Assembly: GCF_017872975.1 (NCBI RefSeq)
Contig: NZ_JAGGJP010000003.1
Span: 124,001 to 188,000 of the forward strand
Direction of reading: 5' to 3'
Length of the DNA stretch: 64,000 nt
From: Rubellimicrobium aerolatum
GTDB lineage: Bacteria; Pseudomonadota; Alphaproteobacteria; Rhodobacterales; Rhodobacteraceae
Shown here: piece after piece, positions 37,196 through 46,939 of the stretch
Numbering within the stretch: the first letter of the stretch is position 1
Layout: every line of letters starts with the position of its first letter
Position numbers and translations under genes: made by a program
Notes under the pieces: model-generated
Seen by the model: only the letters and a program-made list of their open reading frames with translations
What the model was told of the DNA's origin: nothing
The model's database searches: none

Positions 37196-38002
37196 TCAAT
37201 TCGGCTCGACCGGAGGTCCGTCCCCGCGTCGCGCCTCCTCCAGCGCGTCGGACAGGCGGCGGGTGGCCGAGCCGGGCCGCAGCGCCTTGGGCTGGCCCGG
37301 CGCGGGGGCCCAGGCCGACAGCGTCACGACCTCGAAATGCGCCACCGCCCGGCCTTCGGCCAGCGGATAGCGTGCCGCCGCGCCCGCGATCACCGCGCGC
37401 CGGGTGAAATGGCGCACCCGCCCCTCCAGCGCGTTGGCCTCTCCCATCGCGCGCAGGTCCCGCATGAGAGCGAGCGCGTCGGGATAGCTCACGTCGTAGG
37501 GCAGCGAATCGGCCACCGGCAGCGCGAGCCCGACACGGCCCAGCAGGTTCCCCAGGTCGCGGATCTCCCCCATCGGCGCGACGCGCGGGCTCAGCCCGCC
37601 TGTCGCCTCGACCTCCGCCTCGGCCAGCGCCGCGCGCAGGTCGGCCAGCGTCGTCCCCCCGAACAGCGTGGCGAGCAGCAGCCCATCGGGCGCGAGCGCG
37701 CGGGCGCATTGCACGAGCTGGCCCACCGGGTCGTCGGCCCAGTGCAGGCAAAGGTCATGGATCACGAGGTCATGCGCGCCGGGCCGCAGGTCCAGCACCT
37801 CGGCATCTGGCAAAAATGTCGCGCCGGGCAGGCGTTCGGCCCAGACCTGCGGGAAAGGCGTCACCACGGCGGGTGCCGTGAACCGCCTCTTAACCTCGAC
37901 CAGTCTATCCTGCACCTCGTCGGCGACCGCTTCCCGCAGGAACAAAGCGGAGGCCCGCCGGCGGTGTCGCAGCAATGCGGTCTGGTCGGTGAGCTTGGCC
38001 AT
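37196..38002 (-). CDS. SAM-dependent methyltransferase-like protein, NDUFAF5/BioC-related, with degenerate motif I
   Basis: The 268-residue product matches the C-terminal two-thirds of NDUFAF5/BioC-like methyltransferases: HDLVIHDLCLHWADDPVGQLVQCARALAPDGLLLATLFGGTTLADLRAAL, then LSPRVAPMGEIRDLGNLLGRVGLALPVADS and ALMRDLRAMGEANAL. The N-terminal part, EVKRRFTAPAVVTPFPQVWAERLPGATFLPDAEVLDLRPG, lacks the glycine-rich GxGxG loop that normally binds S-adenosylmethionine. It may be inactive, or act as a hydroxylase/assembly factor. I prefer the start at 38002 (MAKLTDQ); 38011 is also possible. It diverges from comF across 25 bases. Confidence 0.75.
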   Translation of the reverse strand: MAKLTDQTALLRHRRRASALFLREAVADEVQDRLVEVKRRFTAPAVVTPFPQVWAERLPGATFLPDAEVLDLRPGAHDLVIHDLCLHWADDPVGQLVQCARALAPDGLLLATLFGGTTLADLRAALAEAEVEATGGLSPRVAPMGEIRDLGNLLGRVGLALPVADSLPYDVSYPDALALMRDLRAMGEANALEGRVRHFTRRAVIAGAAARYPLAEGRAVAHFEVVTLSAWAPAPGQPKALRPGSATRRLSDALEEARRGDGPPVEPN

Positions 38003-38027
38003 GCCGCCCATGTAGGGGAGGGAACGA

Positions 38028-38780
38028 ATGTTGCAAAGCGCGCGCGCGACGATGACGGACACGGCGATCGTGCTTCGCCGCGCGGTCTACCCGCCCGCCT
38101 GCGTGGCCTGCGGGGCGATGACCGAATCCGAGTTCGCGCTCTGCGGCCCCTGCTGGCGCGAGGCGGGCTTCCTTGCCGGCGCGCTGGTCTGCGACCGCTG
38201 CGGAACGCCCCTGCCCGGCCGCGACGTCGCCCTGGTGCTCTGCGACGACTGCCTCCGCCGTCCCCGCGCCTGGAGCCGAGGCCGCGCCGCCCTGCCCTAT
38301 CGCGGCACCGGCCGGACCCTCGCCCTCGCGCTCAAGCACGGCGACCGGGCCGACCTCGCCCGCCCGCTCGGCGTCTGGCTCGCCGCCGCCGCGCGCCCCC
38401 TGCTGACCGGGGATCAGGTCCTCGTCCCCGTGCCCCTGCACTGGGGCCGCCTCCTGCGCCGCCGCTACAACCAGGCCCAGCTCCTCGCGACCGAGGCCGG
38501 GCGCGTCCTGAACCGCCCCGTCCTGCCCGACGCGCTGATCCGCCGCCGCTCCACCCGCGCGCTCGGCCATGGCGGGCGGGACGCGCGGTCCCGGGCCATG
38601 GCCGACGCCATCGCGCCGCATCCCCGGCGCGGCGCGGCGCTCCGGGGCCGGGCCGTGCTGCTGGTGGACGACGTGATGACCTCCGGCGCGACGATGAACG
38701 CCTGCGCCGAGGCCGCGCGGGCCGCAGGCGCGTCGGACGTGCGCGTGCTGGTCCTCACCCGAGCGCTGCTCGAACCCTAG
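38028..38780 (+). CDS. comF: ComF family phosphoribosyltransferase-like protein
   Basis: The 250-residue protein has an N-terminal zinc-ribbon with four CxxC pairs (CVAC, CGPC, CDRC and CDDC) and a C-terminal phosphoribosyltransferase fold with the PRPP-binding motif VLLVDDVMTSGATMNAC and the loop GRLLRRRYNQAQLLA. ComF proteins take part in natural DNA uptake in some bacteria, but many act in unknown processes. The ATG at 38028 has a GGGAGGG site; a later ATG at 38052 is possible. No other competence gene is visible here. Confidence 0.85.
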   Translation: MLQSARATMTDTAIVLRRAVYPPACVACGAMTESEFALCGPCWREAGFLAGALVCDRCGTPLPGRDVALVLCDDCLRRPRAWSRGRAALPYRGTGRTLALALKHGDRADLARPLGVWLAAAARPLLTGDQVLVPVPLHWGRLLRRRYNQAQLLATEAGRVLNRPVLPDALIRRRSTRALGHGGRDARSRAMADAIAPHPRRGAALRGRAVLLVDDVMTSGATMNACAEAARAAGASDVRVLVLTRALLEP

Positions 38781-38835
38781 AACACCGATGGCCCAAGCCC
38801 TAGCTTGATCCGGAACCCCTTCCAGGAGGCCCACC

Positions 38836-39096
38836 ATGCCGACCGTCGAGATCTACACCTCCCCCACCTGCGGCTACTGTCACGCGGCCAAGCGGCTCCT
38901 GACGCAGAAGGGGGTCAGCTTCACCGAGGTGGACGTGGCGCGCGACCCCGCCCGCCGCCCCGAGATGATGCAGCGCGCCAACGGCCGCCGCACCGTGCCG
39001 CAGATCTTCATCGACGGCCGCCACGTCGGCGGCTGCGACGACCTTTACGCGCTGGAGGAGTCCGGCAAGCTCGACCCCCTCCTGACCGCGACCTGA
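38836..39096 (+). CDS. grxC: glutaredoxin 3
   Basis: Small dithiol reductase using glutathione. The 86-residue protein begins MPTVEIYTSPTCGYCHAAKRLL with the active-site pair C12 and C15 (CGYC in place of the more usual CPYC), then TVPQIFIDGRHVGGCDDLYALEESGKLDPLL, the TVP and GGxDD glutathione-binding motifs. AGGAGG-type site upstream. It overlaps no gene but lies five bases before the nitrilase-family gene. Confidence 0.94.
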   Translation: MPTVEIYTSPTCGYCHAAKRLLTQKGVSFTEVDVARDPARRPEMMQRANGRRTVPQIFIDGRHVGGCDDLYALEESGKLDPLLTAT

Positions 39097-39101
39097 TCCC
39101 C

Positions 39102-39917
39102 ATGCGTGCCGCGCTGATCCAGTTCACCTCCTCGGACGACCCTCAGGACAACCTCGCCCGCCTCCGCCCCCTGATCGCCGAAGGCGCCAGGGACGGCGCG
39201 CAGCTCCTCTGCACGCCCGAGGTGACGAACGTCGTGGCCCCCCGCGACCGCCTGCGGGAGGTCGCGACGACCGAGGACGCCGACCCGGTGCTTGCCGGCC
39301 TGCGCGAGGAGGCGTCGCGCCACGGCCTCTGGATCGCCGCCGGCTCCCTCGCGATCCGCACGGACGACCCGGACGGCCGCCTCGCCAACCGGTCTTTCCT
39401 CCTCGCCCCCGACGGCGCCATCGCCGCGCGCTACGACAAGATCCATATGTTCGACGTGGACGTGTCGGCGACCGAGACATGGCGCGAATCCAAGGGCTTC
39501 CGCCCCGGCGACCGCGCGGTGACGGCCGCCCTGCCCTTCGCGACCCTTGGCCTCGCCATCTGCTACGACCTGCGCTTCCCGCACCTGTTCCGCGCGCTGG
39601 CCAAGGCCGGCGCGCAGGTCCTCCTGGTCCCCGCCGCCTTCACCCGCCCGACGGGCGAGGCGCATTGGGAAACCCTTCTCCGCGCCCGCGCCATCGAGAC
39701 GGGGTGCTTCGTCCTCGCCGCCGCCCAAACGGGCGAGCACGCGGGCCGCCGCCTCACCCATGGCCATTCGCTCGCCGTCGCCCCGTGGGGCGAGGTCCTG
39801 GCCGACGCGGGGCGCGCCCCCGGCGTGACGCTCGTGGACCTCGACCTCGCGCGGGTGGCCGAGGCCCGGCGGCGCATCCCCGCCCTCCTCCACGACCGCC
39901 CGTTCGCCGGGCCCTGA
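39102..39917 (+). CDS. carbon-nitrogen hydrolase (nitrilase superfamily, Nit-like amidase)
   Basis: The 271-residue protein carries the catalytic triad of the family: E40 (CTPEVTN), K113 (RYDKIHMFDVD) and C154 (ICYDLRFP). The motifs IHMFDVDV and CYDLRFPHLFRALAKAGAQVLLVPAAFT place it near the Nit1/Nit2 branch, whose members deamidate side products such as deaminated glutathione or omega-amidate. Sitting right after a glutaredoxin gene fits a glutathione-repair role (inference). Its stop overlaps the next ATG by one base (TGATG). Confidence 0.87.
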   Translation: MRAALIQFTSSDDPQDNLARLRPLIAEGARDGAQLLCTPEVTNVVAPRDRLREVATTEDADPVLAGLREEASRHGLWIAAGSLAIRTDDPDGRLANRSFLLAPDGAIAARYDKIHMFDVDVSATETWRESKGFRPGDRAVTAALPFATLGLAICYDLRFPHLFRALAKAGAQVLLVPAAFTRPTGEAHWETLLRARAIETGCFVLAAAQTGEHAGRRLTHGHSLAVAPWGEVLADAGRAPGVTLVDLDLARVAEARRRIPALLHDRPFAGP

Positions 39918-40699
39918 TGCGGTCGCTCGGCCTCGCAACCGATCTCCTGGCGCTCTCAGGCCTCGCCTGGATCGAGGAGCATCCCGGCCATGTCGTCATC
40001 CGCACGCCCTCGGAGCCCGACTACTGGTCCGGCAACCTCGTGATCCTCCTCGGCCCGCCCGGCCGTCCGGCGGAGGAGATCGCCCTCTTTCGCCACCACG
40101 TCCCCGAGGCCCGGCACGTCAGCCTCGCCTGGGACCTCCCCGACCTCGACCCCGGCCCGCTCCGCGCCCTGTGGGAGCCGTTGGGCTTCGCCGTCGAGGT
40201 CGGGGATGTTCTGGCCTGCACCGGCCCCCCGCCCCGGCCCGAGCCGCCCACTGGCTATGTTCTCCGCGAGCTTCACGGTGACGCCGACTGGGCCGAGGCC
40301 CTGCGCCTTGGCCTTCGGATCGCCGCCGAGGAAGGCTACGACCTTCCGCGCCATGAGACTTATCTGCGCCGCCGCCTCGCCGGGCAGCGCCGGCAGGCCG
40401 AGGCCGGACGCGCCCGCTGGTGGGGCGCCTTCGCCGGACCGCGCCTCGCCGCCTCGCTGGGGCTGGTGGAGGGCGACGGCCTCGCCCGCTACCAGGACGT
40501 GCACACGGAACCGTCCGACCGCCGCCGGGGGCTCTGCTCCGCGCTGCTCGGCCACGCCGCCCATGCGGCGCTCGGACGCGACCCGTCGATGCGCCTCGTC
40601 ATCGTCGCCGACGCCGAGGGCGCGCCGGGACGCCTCTACCGCCGCGCGGGCTTCGCCCTGGCCGAACGGACCGTCGGCGTCCTGCGCTCCGGCTACTGA
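39917..40699 (+). CDS. GNAT family N-acetyltransferase
   Basis: The 260-residue protein has a C-terminal GNAT core with the acetyl-CoA loop QDVHTEPSDRRRGLCSALLGHAA (the R/QxxGxx/A-like RRRGLC) and a following strand VIVADAEGAPGRLYRRAGFA. The N-terminal 110 residues (TDLLALSGLAWIEEHPGHVVIRTPSEPDYWSGNLVILL) are not typical GNAT and may form a second, degenerate lobe. The substrate is unknown. It is translationally coupled to the hydrolase upstream. Confidence 0.8.
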   Translation: MRSLGLATDLLALSGLAWIEEHPGHVVIRTPSEPDYWSGNLVILLGPPGRPAEEIALFRHHVPEARHVSLAWDLPDLDPGPLRALWEPLGFAVEVGDVLACTGPPPRPEPPTGYVLRELHGDADWAEALRLGLRIAAEEGYDLPRHETYLRRRLAGQRRQAEAGRARWWGAFAGPRLAASLGLVEGDGLARYQDVHTEPSDRRRGLCSALLGHAAHAALGRDPSMRLVIVADAEGAPGRLYRRAGFALAERTVGVLRSGY

Positions 40700-40709
40700 G
40701 GCCTGCGCG

Positions 40710-41483
40710 TCAGTCCCGCACGCTCGTGGTGACGTAGTTCACCGACAGGTCCCGCTCGAACAGGCGCCAGTTCCAGCCCAGCGGGTTGAACACCATCCCC
40801 ATCCGGTCCACCGGCCGCAGCCCCGCCCCGCGCAGCAGGTCGAACAGCTCGTCGGGCGTGATGAACTTGCGCCAGTCGTGCGTGCCGCGCGGCAGCCAGC
40901 GCATCACCCGCTCGGCCCCGACGATCGCCATAGCATAGCTCTTCGCGTTCCGGTTCAGCGTCGAGCAGACGTGCAGCCCCCCCGGAACCAGCAGCGCATG
41001 GACCGATCGCAGGTAATCCGCCGGGTCGGCCACGTGCTCGATCACCTCCATGTTCAGCACGATGTCGAACCGCTCGCCCGCCTCGGCCAGCGCCTCGGCC
41101 GTCGCGTGGCGGTAGTCGATCGCCAGCCCCGACCGCTCCGCATGGAGCCGCGCGACGGGGATGTTCCGCGCCGCCGCATCCGCGCCCACCACCTCGGCAC
41201 CCAGCCGCGCCATGGGCTCGCTCAGCAGACCCCCTCCGCAACCGATGTCGAGAAGCCGCAGACCCGAAAAGGGCCTCTCCGCCTGCCGGTCCCGCCCGAA
41301 ATGCGCCGCAATCCTCGTCACGATGTAATCGAGCCGCACCGGGTTCATCAGGTGGAGCGGCTTGAACTTTCCCTGCGGGTCCCACCATTCGGCGGCCATG
41401 CGCTCGAACTTCTCGACCTCCTGGGCGTCGATGCTGCGACCGGACGCCCCCTTCCCTGCCAGGCCGTCAGAACGCATATCCAT
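40710..41483 (-). CDS. ubiG: 3-demethylubiquinol / 2-polyprenyl-6-hydroxyphenol O-methyltransferase
   Basis: Carries out both O-methylation steps of ubiquinone synthesis. The 257-residue protein has the family start [32 protein letters not shown], the SAM-binding [45 protein letters not shown] and [14 protein letters not shown]. All match UbiG/Coq3. It converges with the GNAT gene and diverges from the iminopeptidase across 47 bases. Confidence 0.95.
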   Translation of the reverse strand: MDMRSDGLAGKGASGRSIDAQEVEKFERMAAEWWDPQGKFKPLHLMNPVRLDYIVTRIAAHFGRDRQAERPFSGLRLLDIGCGGGLLSEPMARLGAEVVGADAAARNIPVARLHAERSGLAIDYRHATAEALAEAGERFDIVLNMEVIEHVADPADYLRSVHALLVPGGLHVCSTLNRNAKSYAMAIVGAERVMRWLPRGTHDWRKFITPDELFDLLRGAGLRPVDRMGMVFNPLGWNWRLFERDLSVNYVTTSVRD

Positions 41484-41530
41484 GTCTCATCCCCTCGCAA
41501 CCGCGCCACAAGGAATGATATAGCCCGGCC

Positions 41531-42586
41531 ATGGACAAGGTCTCCGCGCCCCTTTCGTCGCGTTTCGCGCCCCATCCCGCCCTTTATCCGGGGCAGGAGC
41601 CCTTCGCGACGCACGCGCTCGACGTGGGCGACGGGCATCGGCTCTACGTGGAGGAATGCGGCAACCCCGACGGGTTGCCGGTGGTGGTGCTCCACGGCGG
41701 CCCCGGCGGCGGGTGCAGCCCGGCGATGCGGCGCTACTTCGACCCGCGCCTGTTCCGCGTCGTGCTCTTCGACCAGCGCGGCTGCGGCCGGTCCCGCCCC
41801 CACGCGAGCGTCGAGGCCAACACCACCTGGCACCTCGTCGCCGACATCGAGCGTATCCGCGAGCACCTGGGCGTGAACGCCTGGGCCTGCGTCTTCGGCG
41901 GCTCCTGGGGGGCGACGCTGGCGCTGATCTACGCCCAGGCCCACCCCGAGCGGGTGCGCGGCCTCGTGCTGCGCGGCGTGTTCCTGATGACGCAGGCGGA
42001 ACTCGACTGGTTCTATGGCGGCGGCGCGGGGGCCTTCTGGCCCGACCTCTGGGACCGCTTCGCCGGCCTCATCCCCGAGGCGGAGCGCGGCGACCTCATC
42101 GCCGCCTACCACCGCCGCCTGTTCTCGGGCGACCCGCGCGAGGAGGTCCGCTTCGCCCGCGCCTGGGCCGGGTGGGAGAACGCGCTCGCCTCCATCGACA
42201 GCGAGGGGCCGGGCGGCACCCATGCCGCGACCGGGGCGCCGCTCGGCGGCTTCGACGCGCCGGCCGACTACGCCCGCGCCTTCTCGCGCATCGAGAACCA
42301 CTATTTCGTGAACAACGGCTTCCTGCGGCCCGACCAGGCGATCCTGTCCAACATGCACCGCATCGGCCACATCCCCGGCGCGATCGTGCAGGGCCGCTAC
42401 GACATGATCTGCCCGCCCTCCTCCGCCTGGGCGCTGGCGCGGCTCTGGCCCGCCGCCCGGCTGGAGATGGTCGCCAAGGCCGGTCACGCCCTGAGCGAGC
42501 CCGGCATCACCGCCGCCCTGGTCCGCGCCATGGACGCGCTGGGCGACCGCCTGTCCCCCGTCCGACAGCGGCAGGCCGCCCCGTGA
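41531..42586 (+). CDS. pip: proline iminopeptidase (alpha/beta hydrolase, peptidase S33)
   Basis: Removes N-terminal proline from peptides. The 351-residue protein shows the oxyanion-hole motif VVLHGGPGGGCSPAMRRYFDP, FDQRGCGRSRPHA, the nucleophile elbow VFGGSWGATLAL (Ser125), GRYDMICPP with the catalytic Asp and KAGHALSEPG with the His. Good match in length and motifs. Its stop overlaps the GTG start of the next gene, a peptide-type binding protein, which suggests linked peptide use. Confidence 0.93.
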   Translation: MDKVSAPLSSRFAPHPALYPGQEPFATHALDVGDGHRLYVEECGNPDGLPVVVLHGGPGGGCSPAMRRYFDPRLFRVVLFDQRGCGRSRPHASVEANTTWHLVADIERIREHLGVNAWACVFGGSWGATLALIYAQAHPERVRGLVLRGVFLMTQAELDWFYGGGAGAFWPDLWDRFAGLIPEAERGDLIAAYHRRLFSGDPREEVRFARAWAGWENALASIDSEGPGGTHAATGAPLGGFDAPADYARAFSRIENHYFVNNGFLRPDQAILSNMHRIGHIPGAIVQGRYDMICPPSSAWALARLWPAARLEMVAKAGHALSEPGITAALVRAMDALGDRLSPVRQRQAAP

Positions 42587-43908
42587 CGCCCCGCCGCCCC
42601 GCGCGCCCCCTGCGCCGCCTGGACTCCCGCATGAGCCGCCGGGGGCTCCTCGGGGCCGGGGTGCTGGCCGGGGTGCTGGCGGCCAGCGGCGTGCCGCTCC
42701 AGGCGCGGACGCGGGGCGGCGCGCTGCGCCTGGGCCTCGCGGGGTCCCTGCCCGGCCGCGACTGGACCCGCGCGCCCGCCGTCCTCGCCCAGGGCGCCGT
42801 CTACGAGACTCTCACCGAGATCGGCCCCACCGGCGACCTCCGGGGCGAGCTGGCCGAGGCCTGGGAGGCCGCGCCCGGCGCCCGCGTCTGGCACATCGCG
42901 CTCCGCCCCGAGGCCCGCTTCCACGACGGCCGCCCGCTGGGGGCCGAGGACGTGCTGGCCTCCCTCGCCCGCCACCGCGACGGCGTGCTGTCCGGCGTGG
43001 AGGAGATCGCCCCCCAAGGCCCCCTCGCCCTGCGGATCACCCTGGCCGAGGGCGATCCCGACTTCCCCCTCCGCCTCGCCGACCCGCGCCTCGTGATCGG
43101 GCCGGAGGGGCGGCTCGACGGCACCGGCAGCGGGCTCTACCGGCTGGCCGCGACCTCGCCCGACCGCCTGAGGCCCGACCGCTTGCGGCTCGACCGCGTG
43201 GCCGCCCATCCCCGCGACGGCCGCGCCGGCTGGTTCGACGCCATCGAGGCGCGCAGCCTCCCCGACCCCGCCCAACGGCTCGACGCCCTGCTCGCGGGCG
43301 AGGTGGACGTGGTGGACCCCCTGCCCCCCGACCTCCTGCGGGTCGCCCAGGAAGCCGGGCTCCTGGCCACCGCCGTTCAGGGCAACCGCCAGCTCCACGC
43401 CCGTCTGCCGCCCGACGCCGACCCGGCGCTCGCGGCGGTCCTGCCCCGCGCGCTCGACCGTGCCGCTCTGGCCGAGGCTTGGGGCGGCACGCCCGCCGCC
43501 GACCATCCCCTCGGGCCGCTGCACCCGGCGCTCGCCGCCCTGCCCCCGCCCGCCTTCGACCCCGGCGCGGCCGCCGCGCTGGCGGGCCACGCCCCCCTCC
43601 TGTCCGCCTGGGGGGGCCGCCCGACCGAGGACGCGACCTTCCGCCTCGCCCTCGCCGGGCCCTGGGGTCCCTTGCGCGACGACCCCGATCTCCGCGCCCA
43701 CCTCGCCGCCGCCCGCGCGACCGAGGGTGAGGCGCGCGCCGCCCATTACGCCGCCGCCCAGGCGCTCTGCGCCGCCCGCGCGCCGGTCGCGGTGGTGGCG
43801 CACATTCCCGCCGTGACTCTCCACTCGCCGGCGCTGGCCCACGACGCTGTGTCCCCGCTCGCCCCTCTCGACGGCGGCCGCATCGCCAAGAGATGGTGGT
43901 TCGCCTAA
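42583..43908 (+). CDS. peptide-type ABC transporter solute-binding protein (family 5)
   Basis: The 441-residue product has a twin-arginine-like leader LDSRMSRRGLLGAGVLAGVLAASGVPLQA. The family 5 layout follows: GGALRLGLAGSLPGRDW, YETLTEIGPTGDLRGELAEAWEA, WHIALRPEARFHDGRPLGAEDVLASL. It is shorter than usual (500-540 residues) in the C-terminal half, so some lobes are reduced. The start is a GTG at 42583 that overlaps the pip stop (GTGA); an ATG at 42631 would also work. No permease or ATPase genes are adjacent, so it may serve a transporter elsewhere. Confidence 0.82.
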   Translation: MTPRRPARPLRRLDSRMSRRGLLGAGVLAGVLAASGVPLQARTRGGALRLGLAGSLPGRDWTRAPAVLAQGAVYETLTEIGPTGDLRGELAEAWEAAPGARVWHIALRPEARFHDGRPLGAEDVLASLARHRDGVLSGVEEIAPQGPLALRITLAEGDPDFPLRLADPRLVIGPEGRLDGTGSGLYRLAATSPDRLRPDRLRLDRVAAHPRDGRAGWFDAIEARSLPDPAQRLDALLAGEVDVVDPLPPDLLRVAQEAGLLATAVQGNRQLHARLPPDADPALAAVLPRALDRAALAEAWGGTPAADHPLGPLHPALAALPPPAFDPGAAAALAGHAPLLSAWGGRPTEDATFRLALAGPWGPLRDDPDLRAHLAAARATEGEARAAHYAAAQALCAARAPVAVVAHIPAVTLHSPALAHDAVSPLAPLDGGRIAKRWWFA

Positions 43909-43913
43909 ATCCC

Positions 43914-43942
43914 TTGCAACAGGACGCGGCCTTCCCTATATG
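43914..43942 (+). promoter_or_regulatory. sigma-70-type promoter for rimP-nusA-infB
   Basis: TTGCAA at 43914-43919 and TATATG at 43937-43942 with a 17-base spacer, starting five bases after the preceding stop. The transcript would have a leader of roughly 95 bases, which is T-rich just before the rimP ATG (TCTTTTCGTTTTCAGG). Confidence 0.7.
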
Positions 43943-44043
43943 CCCTTCAACAGCGGCGTGCCGGCCTCCACCCCCGGCACTCCACCGGCAGACTATCGAC
44001 GGGCCGCGCGCCCGTCTTTTCGTTTTCAGGACTGCCCTAGACC

Positions 44044-44664
44044 ATGTCTGACCTCATCGCCAAGACCGCCATCGACAAGCGCCTCGCCGAGATCATCGAG
44101 CCGGTGGCCGCCGACCTCGGCCTCGAACTCGTGCGCCTCCGGCTCATGAGCGGCCAGCACCCCACGCTGCAGATCATGGCCCAGAAGCCCGACGGCAGCA
44201 TGGAGGTGGACGACTGCGCCCGCCTGTCCACCGCCGTCTCGGCCGTGCTGGACGTGGAGGACCCGATCACCGAGGCCTACACGCTGGAGGTCTCCAGCCC
44301 CGGCATCGACCGCCCGCTGACCCGCCTCAAGGACTTCGACGCCTGGGCTGGCCACGAGGCCAAGCTGGAGCTCTCCGAGGCCGTGGACAACCGCAAGCGG
44401 TTCAAGGGCACGCTCCAGGGCACCGAGGGCGACGAGGTTCTCATCGAGATCGAGCAAGGCGAGGAGCATGTGACCATCGGCCTCAAGTTCGACTGGATCG
44501 CCGACGCCAAGCTGGTGCTGACCGACGACCTGATCCGCGAGACGCTGCGCGGCCGCCGCGACGCCGGCCAGATCGACGAGGCGCAGTTCGACGCCGTGGA
44601 AGAAATCATCGAGGGGGACGACGAAGGCGAGACGCCCGCCCCCACTTCGCAGGAGACCCACTGA
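44044..44664 (+). CDS. rimP: ribosome maturation factor RimP
   Basis: Needed for 30S subunit maturation. The 206-residue protein begins [35 protein letters not shown] and has [43 protein letters not shown], the family signature. An acidic C-terminal tail ([19 protein letters not shown]) is common in alphaproteobacteria. Its stop overlaps the nusA ATG by one base (TGATG). It leads the rimP-nusA-ylxR-infB operon. Confidence 0.95.
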   Translation: MSDLIAKTAIDKRLAEIIEPVAADLGLELVRLRLMSGQHPTLQIMAQKPDGSMEVDDCARLSTAVSAVLDVEDPITEAYTLEVSSPGIDRPLTRLKDFDAWAGHEAKLELSEAVDNRKRFKGTLQGTEGDEVLIEIEQGEEHVTIGLKFDWIADAKLVLTDDLIRETLRGRRDAGQIDEAQFDAVEEIIEGDDEGETPAPTSQETH

Positions 44665-46262
44665 TGGCCATCACCTCCGCCAACCAGCTCGAGCTGCTGC
44701 AAACGGCCGAGGCCGTCGCGCGCGAGAAGATGATCGACCCCGGCCTCGTGGTCGAGGCGATGGAGGAGTCGCTCGCCCGCGCCGCCAAGTCCCGCTACGG
44801 CGCCGAGATGGACATTCGCGTGAAGATCGACCGCAAGACCGGCCGCGCCACCTTCACCCGCGTCCGCACCGTGGTCGAGGACGACGGCGTGGAGAACTAC
44901 CAGGCCCAGCTCACCGTCGAGCAGGCCAGGCAGTTCCTCCCCGAGCCCAAGGTCGGCGACGAGATCATCGACGAGGTCCCCCCCGTGGACCTCGGCCGCA
45001 TTGCCGCGCAGTCGGCCAAGCAGGTCATCCTCCAGAAGGTCCGCGAGGCCGAGCGCGACCGCCAGTTCGAGGAGTTCAAGGACCGGATCGGCACCATCAT
45101 CAACGCCACCGTCAAGCGCGAGGAATACGGCAACGTCATCGTGGACGTGGGCGCCGGCGAGGCGATCCTGCGCCGCAACGAGAAGATCGGCCGCGAGGCC
45201 TACCGCCCCGGCGATCGCATCCGCGCCTATGTCAAGGACGTGCGCCGCGAGTTGCGCGGGCCCCAGATCTTCCTTAGCCGCACCGCGCCCGAGTTCATGG
45301 CCGAGCTGTTCAAGATGGAGGTCCCCGAGATCTACGAGGGCGTCATCGAGATCAAGGCCGTGGCCCGCGATCCCGGCTCGCGCGCCAAGATCGCCGTCAT
45401 CTCCTACGACAGCTCCATCGATCCGGTGGGCGCCTGCGTGGGGATGCGTGGATCCCGCGTGCAGGCCGTCGTGAACGAGCTTCAGGGCGAAAAGATCGAC
45501 ATCATCCCCTGGAACCAGGACATGCCGACCTTCCTCGTCAACGCGCTCCAGCCGGCCGAGGTGTCCAAGGTCGTGCTCGACGACGAGGCCAACAAGATCG
45601 AGGTGGTGGTCCCCGAGGAGCAGCTCTCGCTCGCCATCGGGCGGCGCGGCCAGAACGTGCGGCTGGCCTCCCAGCTCACCGGCCTCGCCATCGACATCCT
45701 CACCGAGGAGGAGGAATCCAAGCGCCGGCAGGCCGAGTTCGACGAGCGCACCAAGCTCTTCGTCCTGGCGCTGGATCTGGACGAGTTCTTTGCCCAGCTC
45801 CTCGTGGCCGAGGGCTTCCGTACCCTGGAGGAGGTCGCCTACGTCGATCAGGAGGACCTCCTGTCCATCGACGGCGTGGACGAATCCACCGCACAGGAAC
45901 TCCAGGCCCGCGCCCGCGACCACATCGAGGCCGAGCGCAAGAAGGTGCTCGACCGTGTGCGCGCCTTGGGCGTCGAGGAGACCCTCATCAACTTCCCCGG
46001 CCTCACGCCCCCGATGATCGAAGCTCTGGCCCAGGACGGCGTCAAGACGCTGGAGGACTTTGCCACGCTCGCCGACTGGGAGCTGGCTGGCGGCTGGACC
46101 GAGCAGGACGGCCAACGCGTCAAGGACACCGGCATCCTCGAGCCCTTCGACCTCGGGCTGGAGGAAGCCCGCGACATGGTGATGTCGGCGCGCGTCGCCT
46201 TGGGCTGGGTGGACCCGGACGACATCGAGCAGGATGCCCGAGAGGAGGCGGAGGGGGTCTGA
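44664..46262 (+). CDS. nusA: transcription termination/antitermination protein NusA
   Basis: RNA polymerase-binding factor for pausing, termination and antitermination. The 532-residue protein has the N-terminal domain ([39 protein letters not shown]), an S1 domain, two KH domains with GSRAKIAV and [29 protein letters not shown], then [16 protein letters not shown]. Two C-terminal acidic repeat domains end the protein, as in alphaproteobacteria. All features are standard. Confidence 0.97.
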   Translation: MAITSANQLELLQTAEAVAREKMIDPGLVVEAMEESLARAAKSRYGAEMDIRVKIDRKTGRATFTRVRTVVEDDGVENYQAQLTVEQARQFLPEPKVGDEIIDEVPPVDLGRIAAQSAKQVILQKVREAERDRQFEEFKDRIGTIINATVKREEYGNVIVDVGAGEAILRRNEKIGREAYRPGDRIRAYVKDVRRELRGPQIFLSRTAPEFMAELFKMEVPEIYEGVIEIKAVARDPGSRAKIAVISYDSSIDPVGACVGMRGSRVQAVVNELQGEKIDIIPWNQDMPTFLVNALQPAEVSKVVLDDEANKIEVVVPEEQLSLAIGRRGQNVRLASQLTGLAIDILTEEEESKRRQAEFDERTKLFVLALDLDEFFAQLLVAEGFRTLEEVAYVDQEDLLSIDGVDESTAQELQARARDHIEAERKKVLDRVRALGVEETLINFPGLTPPMIEALAQDGVKTLEDFATLADWELAGGWTEQDGQRVKDTGILEPFDLGLEEARDMVMSARVALGWVDPDDIEQDAREEAEGV

Positions 46263-46281
46263 CCTCCTCCGGATCGCCGCG

Positions 46282-46923
46282 ATGACGCGAGGCGGAGCCA
46301 GACTGGAACGCGAGGAGCCCGAGCGGCGCTGCCTCGTCACCAACGAGACGGGGCCCAAGTCGGGCCTTGTCCGTTTCGTGGTAGGGCCCGACAATGTGGT
46401 CGTGCCCGATATTTCCGGAAAACTTCCGGGACGGGGGATGTATGTGACGGCCTCCCGCCCCATATTGGAGCAGGCGAGGAAGGGCCAGTTCGCCCGCGCG
46501 GCGAAGGCGCCCGTCAACGTGCCCGAGGGCCTTGCCGACGAGGTCGAGCGTCAGCTCGTCCATCGCGTGGTGGATCTCGTGTCGCTCGCGCGGAAGGCGG
46601 GGCTCGCGATTGCGGGCTTCGAGAAAGTGAAGGAGGCCTTGGCCTTGGCGGGCGAAGGCCTCGGCAAGCGGGCCTGGTCCAAGGTGCGCGTCCTGCTCCA
46701 GGCCTCCGACGGGTCCGAGCGCGGGAAGGCGAAGCTCTGGACGCCTGAGGGCGCGCGCTACTTCAGCTGCCTCACGAGCGAGGAATTGGGGCAGGCCTTC
46801 GGTCGTGGAACCGTGATTCATGCGGCTTTGGCGTCTGGCGCCTTGGCCGACCGTGTTGTAGAGGAGGCCGCGAAACTCCGTGGCCTGAGAGAACTGGATG
46901 ACGGCGACCGCGCCGCTCCCTGA
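46282..46923 (+). CDS. YlxR (DUF448) RNA-binding protein fused to an L7Ae-like domain
   Basis: The 213-residue product has an N-terminal YlxR part, [51 protein letters not shown]-terminal part resembles the L7Ae/ribosomal L30e fold ([28 protein letters not shown]). This fusion between nusA and infB is typical of alphaproteobacteria. Its role is probably nucleic-acid binding linked to transcription or translation; it is not well defined. I use the ATG at 46282 (MTRGGARLE), which matches relatives; an upstream ATG at 46234 overlaps nusA. Confidence 0.88.
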   Translation: MTRGGARLEREEPERRCLVTNETGPKSGLVRFVVGPDNVVVPDISGKLPGRGMYVTASRPILEQARKGQFARAAKAPVNVPEGLADEVERQLVHRVVDLVSLARKAGLAIAGFEKVKEALALAGEGLGKRAWSKVRVLLQASDGSERGKAKLWTPEGARYFSCLTSEELGQAFGRGTVIHAALASGALADRVVEEAAKLRGLRELDDGDRAAP

Positions 46924-46939
46924 GGAACAGATACCCTTC

